10,220 nt of DNA from Clostridia bacterium (GTDB lineage: Bacteria > Bacillota > DULZ01): contig JAAYOX010000237.1 of NCBI GenBank assembly GCA_012520135.1, positions 1-10,220 on the forward strand. Direction: 5' to 3'. The position numbers were made by a program, and so were the translations under genes. This document shows, in pieces, positions 1 to 6,603 of this stretch (position 1 is the stretch's first letter; every line of letters starts with the position of its first letter). The notes under the pieces were generated by a model. The model did not search any database and was not told where the DNA came from. It saw only the letters and a list, made by a program, of their open reading frames with translations.

Positions 1-28
1 GCTACTCTACCAATTGAGCTACTCCCCT
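1..28 (-). tRNA. partial tRNA, 5' end only (probably tRNA-Trp)
   Basis: Read on the minus strand from 28 to 1, the sequence has a 7-base acceptor strand AGGGGAG, then U8-A9, and a D-arm GCTC AATTGGTA GAGT with the invariant GG of the D-loop. The window edge cuts the gene before the anticodon arm, so the identity cannot be read. An acceptor strand starting AGGGG is typical of Firmicutes tRNA-Trp, which is the best guess. The near-consensus promoter at 44-72 supports a real stable-RNA gene. Confidence 0.85.
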
Positions 29-43
29 TTAATCGCAATTCAT

Positions 44-72
44 ATTATAACGTTTTCGCTGGAGTAAGTCAA
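44..72 (-). promoter_or_regulatory. sigma-A promoter of the tRNA
   Basis: On the minus strand, TTGACT (67-72) is followed by a 17-base spacer and a perfect TATAAT (44-49). The expected start site is near 37, about 9 bases before the tRNA. The -35 box abuts the stop codon of the guanylate-kinase-like gene (73-75), so the intergenic space is almost wholly promoter. Confidence 0.85.
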
Positions 73-747
73 CTATTTTGTCCTATGTTCCTCCGGGTCT
101 TGTTGGTGGTATTGAATAATTTTAACTAATTCCTTACCAGCCTTCTCCAGGTGGTCGTTGACTACTACATAATCATAGTATTGCATATGGCTCATTTCCA
201 TTTCTACTCTTTCCAATCGCTTATTAGTGACTGCCGGATCTTTATCCCTTTTACTCAGCCTCAACCTCAGTTCATCCAGGTTAGGAGGGGCGATGAAGAT
301 AGTAACTACATGATCAGGAAACCGTTCCCTTACATCTTTACAGCCTAAAACATCCATATCGGTGGCCAAATCATAACCGTTTTCAAGGGCATATTGGATA
401 GTGGGTAAATGAGTACCGTAATAATTGCCGTTGTGAATCTTCTTCCACTCCAAAAAAACATTACTCTCGATCATTTTTTTAAATTCCTCAACGGTGGTAA
501 AAAAATAAGGGTTCCCTTGTTCTTCCATGGGTCTTAACGGCCTGGTAGTTATAGAGGGCAAGTAATAGACTTTTTTTATCCGGGCCAAAGCGAAAGCAAG
601 CAGGGTGTTTTTGCCTACGCCGGAGGGGCCGGAAACAAGATAGAATTTTCCCGGTCGGTTATGCCGGTCAGAGCTATCAAAATTGACAACCAATTGCCGG
701 CAGGTGTATGTGTTGTTCTCGGTTGCTGGTGTTTCCGTTTGCTTCAC
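73..747 (-). CDS. guanylate-kinase-like protein (divergent Gmk paralogue)
   Basis: A 224-residue P-loop kinase of the guanylate kinase family, which phosphorylates GMP to GDP with ATP in the cytoplasm. Visible features are the P-loop GPSGVGKNT (residues 40-48), a GMP-binding segment SITTRPLRP with Glu and YFF following (65-83), FLEWKKIHNGNYYGT (98-112), the MDVLG segment equivalent to the usual (I/D)DVQG (131-135), and the C-terminal YDYVVVND (191-198). It differs from a standard housekeeping Gmk in two ways: about 33 extra N-terminal residues before the first strand, and Asn (N47) after the P-loop Lys where Gmk usually has Gly or Ser. The start is GTG at 747 with AAGGT about 9 bases upstream; no later in-frame start has a ribosome site. 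It has its own strong promoter and sits without rpoZ/remA-type neighbours, so it may be a second, specialised copy. Family call is firm; GMP as the substrate is likely but unproven. Confidence 0.85.
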   Translation of the reverse strand: MKQTETPATENNTYTCRQLVVNFDSSDRHNRPGKFYLVSGPSGVGKNTLLAFALARIKKVYYLPSITTRPLRPMEEQGNPYFFTTVEEFKKMIESNVFLEWKKIHNGNYYGTHLPTIQYALENGYDLATDMDVLGCKDVRERFPDHVVTIFIAPPNLDELRLRLSKRDKDPAVTNKRLERVEMEMSHMQYYDYVVVNDHLEKAGKELVKIIQYHQQDPEEHRTK

Positions 748-782
748 GTTATTATGACCTTCTTTCTCTATTCTTGTGTTGC

Positions 783-811
783 AGTATAAATAATTCTGTT
801 AGGTATGTCAA
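783..811 (-). promoter_or_regulatory. strong sigma-A promoter of the guanylate-kinase-like gene
   Basis: On the minus strand, a perfect TTGACA (806-811), 17-base spacer and TATACT (783-788). The expected start site is near 776, giving a leader of about 29 bases before the GTG at 747. It lies just downstream of the terminator of the EF-G-like gene, so the two genes are probably separate transcription units. Confidence 0.85.
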
Positions 812-825
812 GATGAGGACATAAG

Positions 826-851
826 TAAAGCCCCAACAACGTGGGGCTTTA
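826..851 (-). terminator. intrinsic terminator of the EF-G-like gene
   Basis: A perfect 10-bp stem TAAAGCCCCA / TGGGGCTTTA with a 6-base loop begins 6 bases past the TAA stop at 858-860. The GC core is followed by the TTTA half of the stem and a T-rich stretch, in the order expected for termination of minus-strand transcription. The stem is symmetric and the T run is short, so some bidirectional activity is possible. Confidence 0.75.
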
Positions 852-857
852 GCTATA

Positions 858-2900
858 TTAATTGTTCTTTGCTTCTTTGGCAGCTTCGATAACTTTTTCG
901 GCAATGTTGGCGGGTACTTCTTCGTATCCATAGAATTCCATGGTGAAGTTTCCGCGGCCTTGGGTAATCGATTTAAGATCGATAGCATAGCGATGCATTT
1001 CTGCATGGGGTACTAATGCTCGGATTACTTGCTTGTTGCCGGCCGGCTCCATTCCCAGAATACGGCCCCGCTTGCTGTTCAGGTCTCCCATAATATCGCC
1101 CATGAATTGCTCAGGAACAGTTACTTCCACACTGAGAATGGGTTCTAGGAGAACCGGTTTGGCCTGTTCCATCGCTTTTCTAAATGCAAGGCTGGCGGCA
1201 ATTTTGAAGGCTAATTCAGAGGAGTCAACAGCATGGTAGGATCCGTCGGTCAAAGTTACTTTAATATTAGTAACAGGGTATCCGGCCAAAATACCTTCCA
1301 TCATCGCCTCTCTTATACCTTTTTCGACGGCTGGGAAGTAGTTTCTAGGTACTGCTCCTCCAAAGACGGTCTCGGCAAATTCAAACTCAGCTTCGGTTAT
1401 GGGTTCCATGTCAATAAATACGTGTCCGTATTGGCCGTGTCCGCCTGATTGTTTCTTATGCTTACCTTCTACTCTGGTAGCTTTAGCCCTAATGGTCTCA
1501 CGATAGGGAATCCTCAAGTCAACTTGCTCTACTTCTACTCCAAATTTTGTTTTGAGCCTTTCGATGAGAATGTCGATATGCATTTCTCCCATACCGGTCA
1601 GTACCGATTGGTTAGTCTCAACATTTTTGGCAAAACGGAGAGTAGGATCTTCTTCAATCAGCCGAGCGATGGCGGCACCTAATTTGTCCTCGTCTCCTTT
1701 GCTCTTGGGCTCAATGGCAATAGACAAATTGGAAACAGGAAACTCAATTCCTTCCAAGACTATTGCAGCTGATTTTTCAGTCAAGGTATCTCCGGTTGCT
1801 GTAGCTTGGAGTTTGGTCAAGGCAGCAATATCACCGGTGTGCACTTCCGGTATTGGCAATTGAGTCTTGCCTTGCATCACGAAAATCTGACCGATTTTTT
1901 CATCTGCTTCTTTGGTGCTGTTGTAGACTACGCTATCAGACTTCATGGTACCGGAAAATACCCGGATAAAGCTCAGTTTGCCAACATAGGGGTCACTTAA
2001 TGTTTTAAAGGTTAAAGCTGACAATGCATCGGAATCAACTTTTCGGTTTGCTGCTTCACTTTCGTGGGGACCCGGTGCAAAATCCACCAAACGATCCATC
2101 AAGGCAGAGACACCGATGTTTTGCAGTGCTGAACCACAGAAAACAGGAATAATCTTATTCGCTTTTACACCGCTTTGCAGTCCTTGGTAAATCTCCTCGG
2201 GAGTTAATTCTTCGCCTTCAAGATACTTCATCAGAAGTTCGTCATCGCCTTCAGCGGCTGCCTCAATCAGGCTTTCCCGGTAGCTAGCCACTTCATCAGC
2301 TAAATCGGCGGGAATATCTTCTTCTTTAGCTTTGCCGTCGGCGCCAAATACCAGTGCCTTTTGGGTAATTAAGTCTACAACTCCCTTAAAATCTGTTTCA
2401 GCGCCAATCGGGAGCTGGAATGGGGCTATCAAGCCTTCGAAATGCTCTTTTAATTGATCCAGGACCCGATAAAAATTGGCGTTTTCCCGATCCATCTTAT
2501 TGATAAAAACAAACCGGGGGATATTTTGTTCTTCTGCCATCTCCCAGATTATTTCCGTTTGAACTTCTACCCCTGATACTGCACAGACTGTCATGATGAT
2601 ACTGTCAGCAACCCTAAGGGCACTTTTAACGTCACCGATAAAATCGGAATACCCGGGAGTATCTAAAATGTTAAGCTTGTGGTCTCGCCAGACAACCGGT
2701 GCAACCGCAGTATTTATTGTTATCTTCCTTTTTATCTCTTCTGGGTAATAGTCAGTGACGGTGTTTCCATCGTCTACTTTACCTAGGCGTTTGGTGACCC
2801 CTGCGTTAAACAACATTGCTTCCGTCAGCGAGGTCTTTCCGGCACCACCATGGGCCACAATGCCTATATTCTTAATCTTGTCGGTGGTGAATACTTTCAT
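858..2900 (-). CDS. EF-G-like translational GTPase (FusA2-type elongation factor G paralogue)
   Basis: A 680-residue protein with the full EF-G domain order. G1 is AHGGAGKTS (16-24), G3 is DTPGYSDF (80-87), G4 is NKMD (134-137) and the G5-like segment is GSA. Beta-barrel and domain III sequences follow, and the domain IV loop HKKQSGGHGQYGHV is present, so the ribosome-contacting arm is kept. Canonical EF-G has AHIDAGKTT and DTPGH; the GGAGKTS P-loop and Tyr84 in place of the catalytic His mark the EF-G2/FusA2 subgroup, whose members are translational GTPases of unclear role, distinct from the main fusA in the str operon. The ATG at 2900 is chosen because AAAGGAGG lies 6 bases upstream and the protein then starts MKVFTTDKIKNIGIVAHGG, as in the family; the open frame extends 15 codons further without support. 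A terminator follows at 826-851. Confidence 0.93.
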   Translation of the reverse strand: MKVFTTDKIKNIGIVAHGGAGKTSLTEAMLFNAGVTKRLGKVDDGNTVTDYYPEEIKRKITINTAVAPVVWRDHKLNILDTPGYSDFIGDVKSALRVADSIIMTVCAVSGVEVQTEIIWEMAEEQNIPRFVFINKMDRENANFYRVLDQLKEHFEGLIAPFQLPIGAETDFKGVVDLITQKALVFGADGKAKEEDIPADLADEVASYRESLIEAAAEGDDELLMKYLEGEELTPEEIYQGLQSGVKANKIIPVFCGSALQNIGVSALMDRLVDFAPGPHESEAANRKVDSDALSALTFKTLSDPYVGKLSFIRVFSGTMKSDSVVYNSTKEADEKIGQIFVMQGKTQLPIPEVHTGDIAALTKLQATATGDTLTEKSAAIVLEGIEFPVSNLSIAIEPKSKGDEDKLGAAIARLIEEDPTLRFAKNVETNQSVLTGMGEMHIDILIERLKTKFGVEVEQVDLRIPYRETIRAKATRVEGKHKKQSGGHGQYGHVFIDMEPITEAEFEFAETVFGGAVPRNYFPAVEKGIREAMMEGILAGYPVTNIKVTLTDGSYHAVDSSELAFKIAASLAFRKAMEQAKPVLLEPILSVEVTVPEQFMGDIMGDLNSKRGRILGMEPAGNKQVIRALVPHAEMHRYAIDLKSITQGRGNFTMEFYGYEEVPANIAEKVIEAAKEAKNN

Positions 2901-3045
2901 GTGCGTCCTCCTTTGTCCTACTCGACGGTATAGACCATCCAGCAATCGTATTAGTTTACTATGTATATTAAATTTAATGCCTGCAAAATCCTCTTAATCA
3001 ATAAAAATATTTCACTAACAACTAAATCCAATAATCTTAATGGTT

Positions 3046-3144
3046 TCCGTCATTGATAGTGTTTCTAAGATAGGGCTTCTTTATGCTGATTATTACCTTT
3101 TTTATCCTATTGTGGACGAGACTGGCATATTATACAATGACGGA
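3046..3144. repeat. 10-nt inverted repeat in the spoVB-like leader region
   Basis: TCCGTCATTG (3046-3055) and its exact complement CAATGACGGA (3135-3144) are separated by 79 bases in the divergent intergenic region between the EF-G-like and SpoVB-like genes. The right arm runs from the candidate -10 box into the GGAGG Shine-Dalgarno (3142-3146) of the SpoVB-like gene. It could be a leader hairpin hiding the ribosome site, a pair of operators, or chance. Confidence 0.45.
3110..3138 (+). promoter_or_regulatory. candidate promoter of the SpoVB-like gene
   Basis: TTGTGG (3110-3115), 17-base spacer and TACAAT (3133-3138). The -10 is good and the -35 is poor. The overlapping TATACAAT also resembles a sigma-E -10 element (CATACANT), which would suit a sporulation gene, but no sigma-E -35 sits at the right distance. 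The implied leader would be only about 11 bases, so a start further upstream is possible. Confidence 0.4.
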
Positions 3145-3155
3145 GGCGAATCTGT

Positions 3156-4664
3156 ATGAGGCAAGGTTTTTTTCGCGGTGCTTTAATTTTAATGATTGGT
3201 TCAGCTATTTCCAGGATTTTAGGTTTTGTCTACCGGATCTACATTGTTCGTCTGCTGGGACCGGAAGGTATAGGTTTGTACGAAATGGTTTTCCCGGTAA
3301 TCACGTTAATACTGGTTTTGACTACGGCAGGTATTCCTGTCGCTTTGGCTAAAATGATTGCGGATGATTTTTCTTTGGGCAATGAAAGGAAAGTAGCACG
3401 CATTTTAAAGGTGTCTTTGTTAACCTTGATGGCTACCGGGATCCTCTTCCCCGCCCTTCTTATGTATGGGGCACCGCGGTTGGTCCCTTTGGTTTTCAGT
3501 GATCCCCGCGCTTACTGGCCTTTTATGAGTTTAATCCCTGCTCTTTTCTTAGTCTCCATCAGCTCCATTTTACGGGGTTATTTTCAAGGGATCAATTTTA
3601 TGCTGCCCCTGGCTTCCGGCCAGTTATTTGAGCAAGTAGTGCGCATCGCAGTCGGACTAACTCTGGTGACCTGGTTGTTACCTTTTGGAGTGGAGTTTGG
3701 TGCCCTGGGCTTGTCCCTGGCGGTGGTAGCCGGAGAAGCAGCTGGTTTGGGAGTATTGCTGCTATATTACCTGAATAACCGTCCGAAAATCGGAGACGGC
3801 GTGATGGAACAGGAAACTCCAATTGACAGCAAAGTAATCGTTCAGCAGTTAGTTTCCCTGGCAGTGCCGGTAACAATGTCCCGGATAGTATCCAGTTTAA
3901 TGCTCAGTGCTAAAGCCATTATTATCCCCAATCAGTTGCAATCAGCCGGAGTTACTTTGGCCCAGGCTACACAGCTGTACGGTGTTCTTTCGGGCATGGC
4001 CATGTCCTTGATCAGTTTTCCGTCTGTAATTACCGGCTCCCTGAGTAGCGTACTTTTACCTGCTACGGCGGCCGCCGTGGCCAAAAAGGAGTTTAAACAA
4101 GTAGAGCTTAGGATAAACCAGGCCGTCAAGCTAACTGTTTTAACTGCTTTACCTTTTACTGTTTGGTTTATTTTATTGGCCGAGCCACTGACAATGGCAT
4201 TTTTTAATAACAGGGAAGCCGCAATCCCTCTCCGAATACTGGCCATGGGCTGTATTTTTTTCTACTTGCAGCAGACCAGTTCCGGTATGCTCTATGGATT
4301 GGGCAAGATGAAAACCCTTTTGATTAATTCTGTTACCGGTAATAGTGTTGGCTTGGTAATAACCTATTTGTTAACAGGAATGCCTGCTTTAGGGATTAAA
4401 GGAGCAGCGTTAGGTATCCTAGCCGGGGCTGTTATTACATGTATATTGAATTTGGCTTCCCTATTTAACAGTACCTCTATTAAGTTACAGTTTTCCGGTT
4501 GGCTGTTCACCGCCCTGCTTGCCGCGGCAATAATGGCAATATTCACTTTATTGGTTCCAACCGGAGTCCCTTTAATCGTGTCTTTGCTGGGTTCAGGTAG
4601 CTGTTATCTTTTGATTTTATTGTTAGGTGGAGGGTTAAGACCGGCTGAATTTAGAAAAGGCTAA
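3156..4664 (+). CDS. SpoVB/MurJ-like flippase (MOP superfamily, polysaccharide/lipid-linked precursor exporter)
   Basis: A 502-residue integral membrane protein with about 14 hydrophobic segments and the N-terminal signature of the stage V sporulation protein B branch of the MOP exporter superfamily, including SRILGFVYRIYIVRLLGPEG (residues 19-38) and GIGLYEMVFP (38-47). Family members move undecaprenyl-linked peptidoglycan precursors or polysaccharides across the cytoplasmic membrane; SpoVB is needed for spore cortex synthesis in Bacillus. Its length is close to SpoVB (about 520). The ATG at 3156 has GGAGG 9 bases upstream. Clostridia often carry several paralogues and nothing here proves which one is the true sporulation protein, so no symbol is given. 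The stop codon overlaps the surE stop from the opposite strand, with no terminator between them. Confidence 0.85.
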   Translation: MRQGFFRGALILMIGSAISRILGFVYRIYIVRLLGPEGIGLYEMVFPVITLILVLTTAGIPVALAKMIADDFSLGNERKVARILKVSLLTLMATGILFPALLMYGAPRLVPLVFSDPRAYWPFMSLIPALFLVSISSILRGYFQGINFMLPLASGQLFEQVVRIAVGLTLVTWLLPFGVEFGALGLSLAVVAGEAAGLGVLLLYYLNNRPKIGDGVMEQETPIDSKVIVQQLVSLAVPVTMSRIVSSLMLSAKAIIIPNQLQSAGVTLAQATQLYGVLSGMAMSLISFPSVITGSLSSVLLPATAAAVAKKEFKQVELRINQAVKLTVLTALPFTVWFILLAEPLTMAFFNNREAAIPLRILAMGCIFFYLQQTSSGMLYGLGKMKTLLINSVTGNSVGLVITYLLTGMPALGIKGAALGILAGAVITCILNLASLFNSTSIKLQFSGWLFTALLAAAIMAIFTLLVPTGVPLIVSLLGSGSCYLLILLLGGGLRPAEFRKG

Positions 4665-5434
4665 CTCCAAAGGTTTCTTTCTTCCAGTGTTTTAAGCTTC
4701 GTCAATTGGCTATAATCAGTAAGATCATACTGCACCGGCGTGATTGCTATATAGTTGTGAGCGACAGCCCAGACATCTGTATCCGGTTGTGCCTTATCTT
4801 CAAGGACTCCCGATAACCAGTAATAACTCTTACCGCGGGGATCTTTCCTTTCTACTACGCTGTTCACATAGCGACGAGCACCCAGTTTGGCAACTTGAAT
4901 TCCTTTAATTTCTGTGCTTTCTACATCAGGTACATTGATGTTAAGAAATGTACGAGAAGGCAAGGACTGTTTAACCGCGATGGGAATTAGCTTAAGTATG
5001 AAATCAGCTGCTGTTGAGAACAGCTCATTACCGCGTAAATCCAAGGAAACAGCCATCGAGGGAATCCCATTGATAATTGCCTCCAAAGCACCGGAGACAG
5101 TTCCCGAATAAAGAACATCAGTGCCGAGATTAGCACCTTTGTTAATACCGGAAATGACCAGATGGGGAGGCCGGTCCAGCAATTGTTCCAGCGCCAGTTT
5201 GACACAGTCTGCCGGTGTTCCTGAAACGGCATATCCCAGAGATTCGCCGAAATATTGTTTCTCTACACGAAGAGGCTTGTGCATGGTAATACCGTGCCCT
5301 GAGGCACTTCTCTCCCGGTCCGGAGCTACCAATACTACTTCTCCGAGGGGTTCAATGGTTTGCCTCAGTGTCTGGATACCGGTGGCTGTCAGCCCGTCAT
5401 CATTGGTTAACAAAATTAGCATTTTCCCACTCAC
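4661..5434 (-). CDS. surE: 5'/3'-nucleotidase SurE
   Basis: A 257-residue protein with the hallmark motifs of SurE, the metal-dependent survival-protein nucleotidase that dephosphorylates nucleoside monophosphates in the cytoplasm. The N-terminal LLTNDDG (8-14) gives the metal-binding Asp pair D12/D13. APDRERSASGHG (37-48) supplies the Ser ligand region, VSGTPADCV (70-78) forms part of the active site, and SGINKGANLG (95-104) supplies the Asn ligand N98. Length matches the family (250-265). The GTG at 5434 has AAGGAAG 5 bases upstream. An internal ATG at 5422, which would give the more usual MLILLTNDDG start, is an alternative with a weaker ribosome site. It is the last gene of the minus-strand operon, 18 bases after ypmA, and its TAG overlaps the stop of the convergent SpoVB-like gene. 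Confidence 0.95.
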   Translation of the reverse strand: MSGKMLILLTNDDGLTATGIQTLRQTIEPLGEVVLVAPDRERSASGHGITMHKPLRVEKQYFGESLGYAVSGTPADCVKLALEQLLDRPPHLVISGINKGANLGTDVLYSGTVSGALEAIINGIPSMAVSLDLRGNELFSTAADFILKLIPIAVKQSLPSRTFLNINVPDVESTEIKGIQVAKLGARRYVNSVVERKDPRGKSYYWLSGVLEDKAQPDTDVWAVAHNYIAITPVQYDLTDYSQLTKLKTLEERNLWS

Positions 5435-5452
5435 ACAATCTTCCTTTCCATA

Positions 5453-5632
5453 TTAGACTTCGTACACAGATACGGTCATCGTGTCATTTTCCGTATCTTT
5501 GGTTAGTCCAAACATGACATGATGTTCTTTCAGGGTTTTATTCAGGAAGTCAATAATGATGTAAAGCTCATCGTAGGATTTTACCGTTTTGACAGCAATC
5601 AGTTGTAGCTTACCCTGGTTCTTATCATCCAA
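5453..5632 (-). CDS. ypmA: YpmA-like small protein (DUF4264)
   Basis: A 59-residue protein starting with TTG at 5632, with AGGTGA 6 bases upstream that overlaps the stop region of the activase gene. The sequence runs from DDKNQGKLQLIAVKTV through SYDELYIIIDFLNKTLKE and HVMFGLTKD to a C-terminal VSVYEV. The spacing of the 'DLY-IVD-LN-TLK' and 'MFGL' blocks matches Bacillus YpmA of the DUF4264 family as remembered. The function of this family is not known; it is a small soluble protein without Cys or membrane segments. It lies 11 bases after the activase stop and 18 bases before surE, so it is translated from the same transcript. Its short length and TTG start make it easy to miss. Confidence 0.8.
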   Translation of the reverse strand: MDDKNQGKLQLIAVKTVKSYDELYIIIDFLNKTLKEHHVMFGLTKDTENDTMTVSVYEV

Positions 5633-5643
5633 TTCTATTCACC

Positions 5644-6603
5644 TCACTGTATACCTTGGTCCCATTTGCCACATCGTCCACCCCAACGGGCAATTATTTT
5701 CCCGTCCTGGTAGATATTGATTATTTCACACAGATTGGAACACCCGTCACATTCAAAGCTGCCGGCAGTAAAGTCAGCTGTACTTATTTCAAATCCTTTA
5801 AACTGAGTACGGCCAGTTGCCTGATAGTTATTCTTGGCTAAAATGCCTACACCAATAGCTCCCATAACTCCAAAGTGGGTGGGAATTTGCACTTCAATGC
5901 CAAGCTGTTTTTCGAAAGCTTGTTTAATGCCGGCATTAGCGGCTACTCCGCCTTGAAAGATGACTGGAGGTAATATTTCTTTCCCTTTGCCCACATTATT
6001 CAAATAGTTTCTAACCAGTGCTTCACATAATCCGGCAATAATGTCTTCCGTATTGTGTCCTGTCTGCTGCTTATGTATCATATCAGATTCTGCAAAAACT
6101 GTACAGCGTCCGGCGATTCTTACTGGATTTTTTGCCTTTAAAGCTAAGGTGCCGAATTCACTGATGTCAATGTTTAGGCGTTCCGCCTGCTGATCTAAAA
6201 ATGATCCGGTGCCGGCGGCGCAAACAGTGTTCATGGCAAAATCCGAGACAATGCCATTTCGCAGAATTATTATTTTGGAATCTTGCCCACCAATTTCTAT
6301 TATAGTCCGGACATCGGGTACCAAAGTTGAAGCCGCTACAGCATGAGCGGTAATTTCATTTTTAACTACATCGGCTCCTACAATAGCCCCGCTAAGTACT
6401 CTACCGCTGCCTGTAGTACCGACTCCTACTATTTTCATAGTGGAGTTAAGCTTTTCTTTTAATAACTGCAGGCCCTCTTGCAGTACTTTGATAGGCTGTC
6501 CTTTAGTCCTCAAATATAGACTTTCTAATACATTTATCTTTTTATCAATAATCACCAAATTAGTACTGACAGAGCCTACATCAATTCCCAGAAAAACTTC
6601 CAT
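5644..6603 (-). CDS. ATP-dependent 2-hydroxyacyl-CoA dehydratase activase (HgdC/BcrA/BadF family, COG1924) with Cys-rich tail
   Basis: A 319-residue ASKHA-fold ATPase. GIDVGSVSTN (6-15) is the phosphate-1 loop, EIGGQDSK (103-110) the phosphate-2 region, and CAAGTGSFLD (128-137) and GRCTVFAESD (165-174) carry Cys128 and Cys167. These are spaced exactly like the two Cys of HgdC that together bridge one [4Fe-4S] cluster between two subunits. GGVAANAGI (218-226) is the adenosine motif. Known members hydrolyse ATP to push one low-potential electron into a dehydratase or reductase. This protein is about 55 residues longer than HgdC; the extra tail has C285, C288, C292 and C311 in a CxxCxxxC...GGRCGKW pattern, a plausible extra metal site. 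The ATG at 6603 has GGAGG 8 bases upstream and overlaps the preceding gene by 23 bases, which suggests coupled translation. Confidence 0.92.
   Translation of the reverse strand: MEVFLGIDVGSVSTNLVIIDKKINVLESLYLRTKGQPIKVLQEGLQLLKEKLNSTMKIVGVGTTGSGRVLSGAIVGADVVKNEITAHAVAASTLVPDVRTIIEIGGQDSKIIILRNGIVSDFAMNTVCAAGTGSFLDQQAERLNIDISEFGTLALKAKNPVRIAGRCTVFAESDMIHKQQTGHNTEDIIAGLCEALVRNYLNNVGKGKEILPPVIFQGGVAANAGIKQAFEKQLGIEVQIPTHFGVMGAIGVGILAKNNYQATGRTQFKGFEISTADFTAGSFECDGCSNLCEIINIYQDGKIIARWGGRCGKWDQGIQ

Noticed and set aside
1033..1863. Open frames on the plus strand opposite the EF-G-like gene
   Set aside because: They are antisense to a strongly conserved gene, have no ribosome sites and encode no recognisable protein.
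2901..2945. 15-codon upstream extension of the EF-G-like gene
   Set aside because: It would run through the AAAGGAGG ribosome site, and the family begins at the ATG at 2900.
2958..2986. Candidate promoter of the EF-G-like gene (TTGCAG-17-CATAGT on the minus strand)
   Set aside because: Both boxes match consensus poorly and several other equally weak A/T-rich pairs exist in 2940-3000; a promoter must be nearby but I cannot place it.
3083..3352. 89-residue open frame overlapping the start of the SpoVB-like gene
   Set aside because: It is a different frame of the SpoVB-like gene region, lacks a ribosome site, and its sequence is a frame-shifted reading of the flippase.
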